Source of the DNA: Chryseobacterium arachidis | GTDB lineage: Bacteria > Bacteroidota > Bacteroidia > Flavobacteriales > Weeksellaceae | Length of the DNA: 64,000 nt | Reading direction: 5' to 3' | Assembly: GCF_900129245.1 (NCBI RefSeq) | Contig: NZ_FQUT01000001.1 | Location: 434,001 to 498,000, forward strand | In this document: one piece after another, positions 43,995-52,876 of the stretch | Layout: each line of letters begins with the position of its first letter | How positions within the stretch are numbered: position 1 is the stretch's first letter | Made by a program: the position numbers and the translations under genes | Notes under the pieces: model-generated | Told to the model about the DNA's origin: nothing | The model's database searches: none | What the model saw: the letters and a program-made list of their open reading frames with translations, nothing else

Positions 43995-45797
43995 TTAAGC
44001 CTGCGTTTCCGCAGTTTTCCTTTCTCCGATCTGCTGTCTCCACATGGCGTAATATAAACCTTTTTCTTCAATTAACTGTAAATGCGAACCCGTTTCCACG
44101 ATCTGTCCACGCTCCAGAACATAAATTGTGTCTGCATGCATAATTGTGCTTAAACGATGGGCGATAAGAACGGTAATCTGCTCTCTTTCTTTTGAAATTT
44201 CTTTAATAGTGGTCGTAATTTCTTCTTCAGTAATACTGTCTAAAGCAGATGTGGCTTCATCAAAAATCAGCAAATGTGGTTTTCTTAATAAAGCTCTGGC
44301 AATGGCAATTCTTTGTTTTTCACCACCGCTCAATTTCAGTCCGCCTTCACCGATTACGGTTTCAATTCCGTTTTCTGCACGTTCTAAAAGGGCAGTGCAG
44401 CTTGATTTCTTTAAAGCCAATTGAAGATCTTCCTCAGTTGCCGACGGATTGACAAATAAAAGATTTTCTCTGATGGTTCCTGCAAAAAGCTGAGTATCCT
44501 GTGTTACAAAACCAATCTGATTTCTCAATTCATCAAAATCAAATTCCTTTCCGTCAACATGATTATAAAAGATAGAGCCCTCCTGAGGTCTGTATAAACC
44601 AACCAGCAATTTTACCAAAGTACTTTTCCCTGATCCGCTCGGTCCGACAAAAGCAATCGTTTCCCCATTTTTTACATCAAATGAAATCGAATTGATGGCT
44701 TTATAATGTGCACTTTGATGCTGAAAAGAAACACTTTGGAATTTCAAATCTTCAATCGCGCCAATTTTCTTTGGAGTTAAAGGTTTCGGTTCCACTTCTT
44801 TTTTCATCACCCGGTCGAAATTATTCAACGAAGCCTGTGCTTCACGATAAGAAATGATAATATTTCCAATTTCCTGCATCGGTCCAAAAATGAAGAATCC
44901 GTAGAACATCAATGATAAATATTGTCCCGGCGTTACGATATTTTTAAAGATTAATAATAATAAGGTAAAAGTGATGGTTTGCTGTAAAAAATTAACCAAA
45001 GTTCCCTGTACAAAGCTTAAAGAACGGATACTTTTTACTTTTCTTAATTCTAAATTTAAGATTTTATACGTATTGTTATTCAAACGCTCAACTTCCTGAT
45101 TGGTTAATCCTAAACTTTTTACAATCTCAATATTTCTAAGACTTTCCGTTGTGCTTCCGGCTAAATTTGTTGTTTCTGTAACGATATTTTTTTGGATAGT
45201 CTTAATTCTCTTGCTTAATAAATTGGTTACAACAGCAATCAGAACAATTCCCACCACATAAACCGGCATAATCGTCCAGTGCAAACGAATTGCGTACACA
45301 GAAACGAAAATGATACTTACCAAAATTCCGAAAAATACATTGATGAAATTATTGATAAACTTCACGGAATCTTCACGAACTTTTGTTAAAATGGAAAGTG
45401 TTTCTCCACTACGCTGATCTTCAAATTCCTGAAAAGGCAGTCTCATTGAATGTTTTAAACCATCCGTAAAGATCTTCGCCCCAAATTTCTGAATAATTAC
45501 ATTCACGACATAATCCTGAAAAGCTTTTGCAATGCGACTTATCATCGCAGTACCCACCAACAGTCCCAAAAAGTAGAAAACACCATGATAGAGATCGGTT
45601 CCGTAGAGATATTCGTTCATATTCCTCGGAAGATTTCTTTCTTTGTCGAAAAAATTAGGATGCGTAACCAGCTTATCTAAGATATTTCCGGTAATTGCCG
45701 GAGCAAACAGTGAAAATACCTGATTGATGGAGGCTAATAAAAGAGAAGCTAAAATGAGCCATTTATATGGTTTTAAATAATTTAATAAAATTTTCAT
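43995..45797 (-). CDS. ABC exporter (MsbA-like, fused TM and ATPase domains)
   Basis: The 600-residue half-transporter has six TM helices in the first 330 residues and an ATPase domain. Walker A FVGPSGSGKSTLVKLL is at about 382, the signature LSGGEKQRIAIARALL at about 484, Walker B in LLIFDEATSALD, and the H-loop in IAHRLSTI. It should homodimerise and export lipid or another hydrophobic substrate using ATP. The closest general type is MsbA/multidrug exporter; lipid A flipping cannot be claimed from this alone. A possible promoter element lies at 45817-45824. It and the downstream barrel gene separate scoA from scoB. Confidence 0.92.
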   Translation of the reverse strand: MKILLNYLKPYKWLILASLLLASINQVFSLFAPAITGNILDKLVTHPNFFDKERNLPRNMNEYLYGTDLYHGVFYFLGLLVGTAMISRIAKAFQDYVVNVIIQKFGAKIFTDGLKHSMRLPFQEFEDQRSGETLSILTKVREDSVKFINNFINVFFGILVSIIFVSVYAIRLHWTIMPVYVVGIVLIAVVTNLLSKRIKTIQKNIVTETTNLAGSTTESLRNIEIVKSLGLTNQEVERLNNNTYKILNLELRKVKSIRSLSFVQGTLVNFLQQTITFTLLLLIFKNIVTPGQYLSLMFYGFFIFGPMQEIGNIIISYREAQASLNNFDRVMKKEVEPKPLTPKKIGAIEDLKFQSVSFQHQSAHYKAINSISFDVKNGETIAFVGPSGSGKSTLVKLLVGLYRPQEGSIFYNHVDGKEFDFDELRNQIGFVTQDTQLFAGTIRENLLFVNPSATEEDLQLALKKSSCTALLERAENGIETVIGEGGLKLSGGEKQRIAIARALLRKPHLLIFDEATSALDSITEEEITTTIKEISKEREQITVLIAHRLSTIMHADTIYVLERGQIVETGSHLQLIEEKGLYYAMWRQQIGERKTAETQA

Positions 45798-45816
45798 TAG
45801 TAAAATTAAAAGCCCA

Positions 45817-45824
45817 CAAATTTA
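45817..45824 (-). promoter_or_regulatory. -7 promoter element of ABC exporter gene
   Basis: On the minus strand this reads TAAATTTG, matching TAnnTTTG, 20 bases before the ATG at 45797. No -33 TTG was found at normal spacing. Confidence 0.45.
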
Positions 45825-45917
45825 CAACAAATTGAGATTCAAAATTTATTACAGTATAGAAAGAAACTATTTCGTAATTCTGAAAAAATGGCTAATTTGG
45901 CGGGATAAGATTAAGCT

Positions 45918-46571
45918 ATGCTAACGAAAGAACAAATTGCACAAAGAATTTCCAGAGAAGTAAAAGACGGGTATTATGTAAATTTAGGAATCGGAATTCC
46001 GACATTGGTGGCTAACTACGTTCCGGACAATCTTTCCGTGGAATTTCAGAGTGAAAACGGAGTGTTGGGAATGGGGCCTTTTCCTTTCGAGGGAGAAGAA
46101 GATGCAGATATCATCAACGCCGGAAAACAGACGATTACAATCTTGGATGGAGGTTCATTCTTCGATTCGGCCTTCAGTTTCGGGATGATCAGAGCTCAGA
46201 AAGTGGACTTAACGATTCTTGGGGCTATGGAAGTTTCAGAAAACGGAGACATTGCCAACTGGAAAATCCCGGGAAAAATGGTAAAAGGAATGGGAGGTGC
46301 AATGGATTTGGTAGCTTCTGCAGAAAATATTATCGTTGCTATGATGCATGTAAATAAAGCCGGAGAAAGCAAGATTCTTAAAAAATGTACTTTACCTTTG
46401 ACAGGTGTTAATTGTGTGAAAAGAGTGGTAACTGAATTGGCGGTTTTAGATGTTACGCCTGCCGGATTTAAGCTTGTTGAAAGAGCGCCGGGAGTTTCGG
46501 TTGAACATATTATCCGATCTACAGAAGCCGATTTAATCATTGAAGGAGAAATTCCTGAAATGCAGTTTTGA
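45918..46571 (+). CDS. scoB: 3-oxoacid CoA-transferase subunit B (SCOT beta)
   Basis: The 217-residue B subunit carries the catalytic glutamate that forms the CoA thioester. It is Glu46 in VEFQSENGVLGMGPFP. Other family blocks are VNLGIGIPTLVANYVP, DGGSFFDSAFSFGMIRAQKVD and MVKGMGGAMDLVASA. It pairs with scoA at 42400-43101, about 2.8 kb upstream on the same strand. A terminator follows, shared with the convergent SusD gene. Confidence 0.94.
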   Translation: MLTKEQIAQRISREVKDGYYVNLGIGIPTLVANYVPDNLSVEFQSENGVLGMGPFPFEGEEDADIINAGKQTITILDGGSFFDSAFSFGMIRAQKVDLTILGAMEVSENGDIANWKIPGKMVKGMGGAMDLVASAENIIVAMMHVNKAGESKILKKCTLPLTGVNCVKRVVTELAVLDVTPAGFKLVERAPGVSVEHIIRSTEADLIIEGEIPEMQF

Positions 46572-46580
46572 TAAAATACA

Positions 46581-46614
46581 AAATCCGTCTTGCATATTAA
46601 GACGGATTTTTTTT
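46581..46614. terminator. Terminator between scoB and susD
   Basis: AAATCCGTCTT and AAGACGGATTT form an 11-bp stem with a 7-base loop and a T run. It lies between the convergent scoB and SusD stops. Confidence 0.85.
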
Positions 46615-46632
46615 GCAATATTTACTGCTTGT

Positions 46633-48279
46633 TTAATAAGCCGGATTCTGTGGAAAGTTTTTATTTTGATTTAAATCCAGTACTGTTTGTGGAATGGGTC
46701 TTAAAATTTTCTGAGCACCATTATTTCCATTAAAATTAGATGCACTGGTGATTTTATAATTGTGTTGTACGGCTCTTGCTACCAGGGTTCCCGTACGTTT
46801 TAAATCAAACCAGCGGTTGTATTCTCCCAGCATTTCTCTGCCACGTTCATCTAAAATATAATCGATATTAAATTCAGCCGGTGTTGCATTCGGAACTCCC
46901 GCTCTTGCTCTCACCACGTTTAACCTTGCCAATCCTGTTGCTGAATTCCCTGATTTTAGATAAGCTTCGGCTGCAATAAGATACGTATCTGCCAATCTGG
47001 AAATAATAATATCTCTTGTACTTACCGGGCCCGTGCTTGATGGAGTAGAGGTGGCCGGATCATCAAATTTTTTCACAGGTATTGTTTGGTAATCCAGATT
47101 TTTAACCAAAGTGTAAGCAGCATCATAGGTTCCTTTATCATGGTAAATAAACCCGTTAGCCAATTTTGCAGCATTAGCGGTCAGCCATGTCGTTTTGTCG
47201 GAAGCGGTATACCACATAGGTTCATAGAAATGTTTAATTTTAAGATTAGTATGATCTGCTACTCTGAAGAAATCATAATATTTTTCATATACAACATTCA
47301 TAAAGGTGGCATCCCATCTTAAATCTCCCTGTTTGAATAAATTTAATGCATAAGCTGTCGGGCAGAGGTTATAACTTCTGAGCGGTGCGCTCCCATTGGT
47401 TTCTGCACCTCCTAAATACGAACTGTAATAGTAAAACTGTTTATTTCCTAATGTAGTAGGAGAATTTGATGTTGAATTAAAATTATATTGTACCGAGAAA
47501 ATAGTTTCCGCATTAAGATCATTACCGGGGTAAAAAAGTTGAGATGGAGGTATTGTTAAACCCTGACCGGCAATCGCGGCGTCCGCATAAGCTGCTGCTG
47601 TCTCAAAATCCGTAGGAGCACCGAAACTTTCATATCCTCTTGTTAGGTATACTTTTGCCAACAGGTCGTTTACTGCTTTTTTATTTACTTTTCCGGTTGT
47701 AGAATAGGTTGTTGTTCCTACGGCTGCTAATGAAGCTTCCAATTCTTTAATAATGTAGGTATAAACTTCCTGAGCAGAATTTCTGTCGAATTGTAAGACC
47801 GGTGCAGTGAAATTCTCTTCTACAATAGGCACTCCGCCATAGGTTTGAACCAAAAGAAAGTAAGCATTAGCCCTCAGAAATCTTGCCTCCCCAACTAAAA
47901 CGGGAATATTAGCATTTTGCTCCGTAATAGCAGAATAATACACCGTTTTATTAACAGACTGGATGAGCTGATAACATGACATATACAATTGATCGACTCC
48001 TTCAGATGCAGGAATTAGTTGAGTATACTGACTTAAACCAGCCGGTTCCGGGCTTCGTCCTTCCGCATACATATCTGTACCCGCTACGAAAAGCCATGGA
48101 TCTCCGCCGTAAATACCCTTTAGTCCGGCATAATTGGTATTTACGAGTAGCTGAAAACCGATTGCCGTTTTATATGCTTCGTCCGCAGGGACGTTCGATA
48201 AACTTTCTTCTTCTATAAAATCACCGCACGAATTAAAAAGCGAAGTGGCAAATAGTAATGTTAATATTATTTTTTTCAT
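46633..48279 (-). CDS. RagB/SusD family nutrient-uptake lipoprotein
   Basis: The 548-residue protein is the lid/substrate-binding lipoprotein of a SusCD outer-membrane importer. The signal peptide ends SLFNSCGDF, giving an acylated cysteine at about 19. The SusD pattern includes GDPWLFVAGTDMYAEGRSPE, GEARFLRANAYFLLVQTYGGVPIV, and late RLADTYLIAAEAYLKSG, LNVVRARAGVP and DERGREMLGEYNRWFDLKRTGTL. It follows the SusC gene by 10 bases. The ligand is probably a glycan given the enzymes at 52877-59996, but that link is by proximity only, since those genes are on the other strand. Confidence 0.93.
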   Translation of the reverse strand: MKKIILTLLFATSLFNSCGDFIEEESLSNVPADEAYKTAIGFQLLVNTNYAGLKGIYGGDPWLFVAGTDMYAEGRSPEPAGLSQYTQLIPASEGVDQLYMSCYQLIQSVNKTVYYSAITEQNANIPVLVGEARFLRANAYFLLVQTYGGVPIVEENFTAPVLQFDRNSAQEVYTYIIKELEASLAAVGTTTYSTTGKVNKKAVNDLLAKVYLTRGYESFGAPTDFETAAAYADAAIAGQGLTIPPSQLFYPGNDLNAETIFSVQYNFNSTSNSPTTLGNKQFYYYSSYLGGAETNGSAPLRSYNLCPTAYALNLFKQGDLRWDATFMNVVYEKYYDFFRVADHTNLKIKHFYEPMWYTASDKTTWLTANAAKLANGFIYHDKGTYDAAYTLVKNLDYQTIPVKKFDDPATSTPSSTGPVSTRDIIISRLADTYLIAAEAYLKSGNSATGLARLNVVRARAGVPNATPAEFNIDYILDERGREMLGEYNRWFDLKRTGTLVARAVQHNYKITSASNFNGNNGAQKILRPIPQTVLDLNQNKNFPQNPAY

Positions 48280-48289
48280 GATTGTTTAA

Positions 48290-51200
48290 TTAAAATTTAG
48301 CACTTAATCCCAGTTGTGTAGTTATCGCAGCAGGTCTGTTAATTCCCATATTAGCAGCTGCCCATTCCGGATCGTATCCGTCAAATTTAGTAAACACAAA
48401 AGGATCAAGAACGTTTACGTAAACTCTTAAATTGCTCATTTTTATTCTTTTAAGGAATTCATTGTCAAAGGTGTATCCTAAAGATATGTTTTTTACTTTG
48501 GTAAATGATACCTCTCTGTAATAGCCAAATCCTGTTGACCAAAATGCGCCTGCACCTGTAGCAACCGGCCCTGGTCTTGGGTTGGTAGTATTGGCATTTG
48601 AAGCTAATCCTGCACTGTTGGTTGGCACAAAATATTCCATCGCCATTTTCTGACGGCCTCTGTCTGAAACGTCGGCAAAATTTTGGTGGAAAGTACTTAA
48701 AACAGTCTGTCCCTGGCTCGTAATAATTGAAAAATTAAAATCAAATTTCCCAATGGTAAACCTCGAATAAAAACTTCCCTGCCATTTCGGAACTGAACTT
48801 CCAATCGTTGTTCGGTCGTTGGCATCAAATTTCCTGTCTCCATTGATGTCTTTTGGCCTTGCCTGTCCGGGTGCCATTCCATAAAATGCTGCCTGAGTCG
48901 CTTCGCTTTCCTGCCAGACTCCATCATAAACGTAATTGAAATTAGGATTTAAGCTAGATCCCAAAATAAGATTATTTCCTTTATCACTTACCTTGTCCTG
49001 ATTGTAAATAGATTCGAGCTTGTTTACATTTTTAGTAAAAGTGAAAGTTGTTTCCCAGGTAATGAGACTGTTTTTTATATTTTTTGTAGTTAATAAAACT
49101 TCGACTCCCTTATTGCTTACAGAGCCTACATTAGAGTAGGTATGTTTTATACCCATTTCTGCGGGTAATTGCTGTCTGTAGATCAGATTTTCTGAAAGTC
49201 GGTCATATACATCCACACTACCTGTGATTCTGTTTCTGAGAAGCCCAAAGTCCAATCCGAAGTTAAGTTCACGTGTTTTTTCCCAGGTAAGAAAGCGGTT
49301 GGCAAAAACTGAAGACTGTAATCCCGGAACCAGATCATTTCCATTGGCATAAAACGTTTGCTGATCCAATAATGCCAGTGATTGATACGGAGCTACATTA
49401 TCATTTCCTGTGTAGCCAATACTTGCTCTCAGCTTTAAATCTGAAATCGATTTCACATTTTCAAGAAAAGATTCTTTATTGATTTTCCATCCCAATGCTA
49501 AAGAAGGAAAAGCTGTCCATTTATTCCCTTCAGATAACACCGACGAACCGTCCCATCTGGTAGATGCCGTTAATAAATACTTGTCCTTAAATCCATAGTT
49601 TAACCTAACAGCATAAGAGTTTAGAGTTCTTTTCATATAAGGGGGAGCCTGTAGCTGATAACTGCTTTGAAGACCGAATCCTAAATTGTAAAATTCTGAA
49701 TTAAAAGGTTGACCGTTTGAATATCCGTAAGATGATTCATCTTCATTGGAATAAAAGCTCTGAAGCAATAATAAACTTACATCATGTACATCTTTAAACG
49801 TATGTTTTAGGTCAATTTGATTATCCCATGTATAATTAAAATTCTCCGTTTTGCTTACAGAAGCTGAGTTGAGTTTATTAAGAGCAATGCCTACATTAGT
49901 TTCTGCTGTATTTGATATTCCCAGATTGGTATTTGAGAATCCTGCAGAGAATGTAGTTTTTAACGACAACCATTTTTTCGGCTGATATTGGAAAAATAAA
50001 TTTCCTAAAGTCTGCCAGATTCTTTCATTTTGCCTCGAATTGGCAATTTCTAATAACGGATTTATTGTACTGGTTTTATTAATTGCCCATGAACCGTCCG
50101 GATAAGTAAGTTTTCCGGGCAGTAAGAACAGTTGTCCGGGAATATCATTTCCATTGGCATCCACAGCATAAGGTGAAATAAGCGGACTGAAACTAAATGC
50201 CGAGCGCATTGCAGTATCGCTACCATACTCTGTGATAGTTCTCGCCACAGTAATATTGGCTCCTGTTGTAAATTTAGAATTGATTTTATGATTAATCCCT
50301 AATTTAAAAGTATACTTATCGTTAGAATCATTAGCAATAATACCTTCATTTCCCTGAATACCGAAGGAGAGATTATATCCCAATCCGCCATCCGACCTTC
50401 CTGAAATATTAACGTAATGATTCTGCATCGCACCGGGTTGCAGCACAGCATCGTACCAATCAAAATTATATCCGTTGTTTGCCCTCTGAACGAGAAGAGG
50501 ACTTTGGTTTCCTGCAAGCGTTGCCAATTGCGCGGGTGTCTGCGTTGTTGGGGTAGCACTTAAATAAGCTGCCTGATGAAACCTCCACCATTCTGCTCCC
50601 GTCATCATTTTGGGCAAACGGGCTGCCGTTCTTACACCATAGGAAGTTTCCACAGAAACATTAATCCCTGATTTTACGGTTGCTCCGCTTTTAGTCGTCA
50701 CAATAACAACTCCGCTGGCTCCTCGGGAACCGTAAATTGCAGCTGAAGAGGCATCTTTCAAAACGTCCATTCTGGCAATATCCTGAGGATTTAGGAAGTC
50801 GATATTATCGGTGGGCACACCATCTACTACAAACAATGGATTTCCCGATGAAATAAGAGAATTGCTTCCACGGATACTCATTTTAAAACCATCACCTACT
50901 CTTCCCGAATTTGATGTGATATTCACTCCGGCCATGCTTCCCTGAATAGCTTCGAGTGGACTTGTCGTATTTCTTTCTACAATTTTATCAGCACTTAAAG
51001 TATTAACTGAGCCCGTAAGATCCGACTTTTTAACACTTCCATAACCCACCAGTACAACCTGCTCGATGGTTTTCGCTTTTTCTTCTCTTAAAGGAATTGC
51101 AATAAAGGAACGGTTATTGACAGGGATGATCTGAGACTGAAAGCCATCATTTTCTACAGAAAGAGAAGATTGATCTTTCAGAAGCTTAATTAAGAAGTTT

Positions 51201-51403
51201 CCTTCAGCATCGGTTGTAACAGAGTTTTCTGTACCTTCTTCCTTCACGGTTACATTAGGAACAGGAACCTGTTTGTCGTTTGTGATCTTTCCGTTTACCT
51301 CTTTACCCTGCTGCGCAAAAACTATTGCAGAAGAAAACAGAAACAAAACAGCAAGCTTTTTACGAACCCGAAATCCGGATTCTGCTATTTTTTCAAATGA
51401 CAT
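48290..51403 (-). CDS. SusC/RagA family TonB-dependent outer membrane transporter
   Basis: From the ATG at 51403 the protein has 1037 residues. A signal peptide ends SAIVFAQ, followed by a carboxypeptidase-like domain (VNGKITNDKQVPVPNVTV), a TonB-box and plug region (VVLVGYGSVKKSDLTGSV to MSIRGSNSLISSGNPLFVVDGVP), and a barrel of over 800 residues ending LGLSAKF. With SusD it takes up oligosaccharides or peptides using TonB energy. The frame extends to a TTG at 51445, but the signal sequence favours 51403. A LacI-like palindrome lies about 100 bases upstream. SusD follows after 10 bases. Confidence 0.94.
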   Translation of the reverse strand: MSFEKIAESGFRVRKKLAVLFLFSSAIVFAQQGKEVNGKITNDKQVPVPNVTVKEEGTENSVTTDAEGNFLIKLLKDQSSLSVENDGFQSQIIPVNNRSFIAIPLREEKAKTIEQVVLVGYGSVKKSDLTGSVNTLSADKIVERNTTSPLEAIQGSMAGVNITSNSGRVGDGFKMSIRGSNSLISSGNPLFVVDGVPTDNIDFLNPQDIARMDVLKDASSAAIYGSRGASGVVIVTTKSGATVKSGINVSVETSYGVRTAARLPKMMTGAEWWRFHQAAYLSATPTTQTPAQLATLAGNQSPLLVQRANNGYNFDWYDAVLQPGAMQNHYVNISGRSDGGLGYNLSFGIQGNEGIIANDSNDKYTFKLGINHKINSKFTTGANITVARTITEYGSDTAMRSAFSFSPLISPYAVDANGNDIPGQLFLLPGKLTYPDGSWAINKTSTINPLLEIANSRQNERIWQTLGNLFFQYQPKKWLSLKTTFSAGFSNTNLGISNTAETNVGIALNKLNSASVSKTENFNYTWDNQIDLKHTFKDVHDVSLLLLQSFYSNEDESSYGYSNGQPFNSEFYNLGFGLQSSYQLQAPPYMKRTLNSYAVRLNYGFKDKYLLTASTRWDGSSVLSEGNKWTAFPSLALGWKINKESFLENVKSISDLKLRASIGYTGNDNVAPYQSLALLDQQTFYANGNDLVPGLQSSVFANRFLTWEKTRELNFGLDFGLLRNRITGSVDVYDRLSENLIYRQQLPAEMGIKHTYSNVGSVSNKGVEVLLTTKNIKNSLITWETTFTFTKNVNKLESIYNQDKVSDKGNNLILGSSLNPNFNYVYDGVWQESEATQAAFYGMAPGQARPKDINGDRKFDANDRTTIGSSVPKWQGSFYSRFTIGKFDFNFSIITSQGQTVLSTFHQNFADVSDRGRQKMAMEYFVPTNSAGLASNANTTNPRPGPVATGAGAFWSTGFGYYREVSFTKVKNISLGYTFDNEFLKRIKMSNLRVYVNVLDPFVFTKFDGYDPEWAAANMGINRPAAITTQLGLSAKF

Positions 51404-51503
51404 AATTTTAGTTTTTTTTTGAGTTAAATTTTTGCTCTTCAACAAAAAGTATGAGCTTAGCTACTTCTCATAGAATTTGGTGAAAAATTAATTAAAACTT
51501 TAA

Positions 51504-51519
51504 TGTAATCGATTGCGCA
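51504..51519. promoter_or_regulatory. LacI-family-like operator upstream of susC
   Basis: TGTAATCGATTGCGCA is centred on a CG step with half sites GTAATC and GATTGC, close to the TGnAAnCGnTTnCA form bound by LacI-type regulators. It is about 100 bases before the SusC ATG. No LacI gene is in the window, so this is a candidate only. Confidence 0.35.
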
Positions 51520-51873
51520 TTTCGATAAATATTTTCCGGTTTTCTATATTAAACTTTTTTTAATAAAATTTTCATTTTTTTTTAACAGAATGTTAATTTT
51601 AAAAATTAAATAATTGATATTTAGAGGATTAAATTTATTAATGCAGATGTTTTCAATATGATTTTTGTCATGTTTTATCTGTTTTAGAACTGGATTATTT
51701 CCCCAAAATCTTCAATGAAACCAATTTTTTCCTCTTGCAGTGAAAAAAAATAAATGGAAATTAATTTATTGAACCATGAAAATAATTCTTTTAAAATGTC
51801 AACTTAAAAAGGGAAGATTATTGTAAAATGAGACTAGATTTTTTAGTTCAAAATCCGTTAGATTTAAAGCAAA

Positions 51874-51903
51874 AATCCATCTCACAAAATGATAAGATGG
51901 ATT
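51874..51903 (-). terminator. Terminator of DUF4197 gene
   Basis: AATCCATCT (51874-51882) and AGATGGATT (51895-51903) are perfect 9-bp arms. On the minus strand the hairpin is followed by a short T run, 54 bases after the DUF4197 stop. Confidence 0.7.
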
Positions 51904-51956
51904 GTATTATTTGAAAATATTTGAATTAACCTTTGCTTAATTGTAAAGCTTTAAAA

Positions 51957-52772
51957 TTATTTGCCGTCCTGTGCTCCAAAAACCTTCTGCAAAATACTCG
52001 TCGTTCTCATAGCAGGCGTATTTCTGATCCCGCTTTCTTTATCAGCAACCATTTTAAAAACTCCGTTGATGGCCTCAGTCGTTACATATTCATTCAAATC
52101 AGTAGTTACTGCCTGCCCCGTCAGTGTATTGTATTTAGAAATCAGATTCGTCCAGACTTTATCAGCGCCCACTTTTCCTAAAGATGCTTTTACTTTTGGC
52201 TGGAAAGCAGTAAATAATTGAGTCTGTGTTTTTGTCTGTAAATAATTTGTTGCTGCATTGTCACTGCCCAACAAAATATTTTTAGCGTCTGTGATGGTCA
52301 TGGAAGTAATTGCCTTTGTGAAAATAGGAGCGGCTTCTGTTACAGCATCTTCCGCAGCTCTGTTTAATAGTTTCACTCCCTGATCTGCCAAACTTCCCAT
52401 CCCTAAAGAACGAAGAGTTGTGTCGATTTTTCTTAATTTTTCCGGCATTAAGATTTTTACAGCCTCATTTTTCAAAAAACCATCGGTTACCCCAAGCTTT
52501 TTCACTCCTTCTGTTACGCCAAGGCTTAATGCCTCTTTTAATCCTGATGAAATTTGTGTTGAGGTTAAACTTCCCAAATTAATAGGAGAACTTGTAGTCG
52601 TGTTCGATGTCGGATTTGTCGTTGTAGAGCCTGTTTGAGTTGAGGTTTTTACCGGTGCATTTAAGTCAACTCCGGTTTTGTCTTTTACGGTAGATTTGAT
52701 AATATCTAAAATCTGTGCCTGTGTGGAAACTGAAAACAGAAGTGCGCTTACCAATAGAATTGTTTTTCTCAT
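51957..52772 (-). CDS. DUF4197 family exported protein
   Basis: The 271-residue protein has a signal peptide ending SVSTQAQ, a Thr/Ser/Asn-rich linker (about 43-65), and a helical DUF4197 domain with ALSLGVTEGVKKLGVTDGFLKN, VKILMPEKLRKIDTTLRSLGMG and ITDAKNILLGSDNAATNYLQ. The family is common in Bacteroidota and Proteobacteria and has no established function. It would be periplasmic or surface-located. It stands alone and is divergent from the GH20 gene, so a link to glycan breakdown is not supported beyond proximity. Confidence 0.88.
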   Translation of the reverse strand: MRKTILLVSALLFSVSTQAQILDIIKSTVKDKTGVDLNAPVKTSTQTGSTTTNPTSNTTTSSPINLGSLTSTQISSGLKEALSLGVTEGVKKLGVTDGFLKNEAVKILMPEKLRKIDTTLRSLGMGSLADQGVKLLNRAAEDAVTEAAPIFTKAITSMTITDAKNILLGSDNAATNYLQTKTQTQLFTAFQPKVKASLGKVGADKVWTNLISKYNTLTGQAVTTDLNEYVTTEAINGVFKMVADKESGIRNTPAMRTTSILQKVFGAQDGK

Positions 52773-52876
52773 CGTTTATTTTTTGCAAAATTAGATGTTT
52801 TCTTGGGGAATAAGTTAAATCGTTTCAGAAAATTTTCAGAAAATAAGTATATTCGCCTAAATCTTAAACTCATACA

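Larger units (their letters stand above)
51404..51956. other. Long intergenic region upstream of SusC
   Basis: This gap of about 550 bases between SusC and DUF4197 is very AT-rich and holds no credible gene. It contains a near -7 element on the minus strand around 51440-51450 (TA, three bases, TTTTG), a LacI-like palindrome at 51504-51519, and a terminator for the DUF4197 gene at 51874-51903. I see nothing else with structure. Confidence 0.6.
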
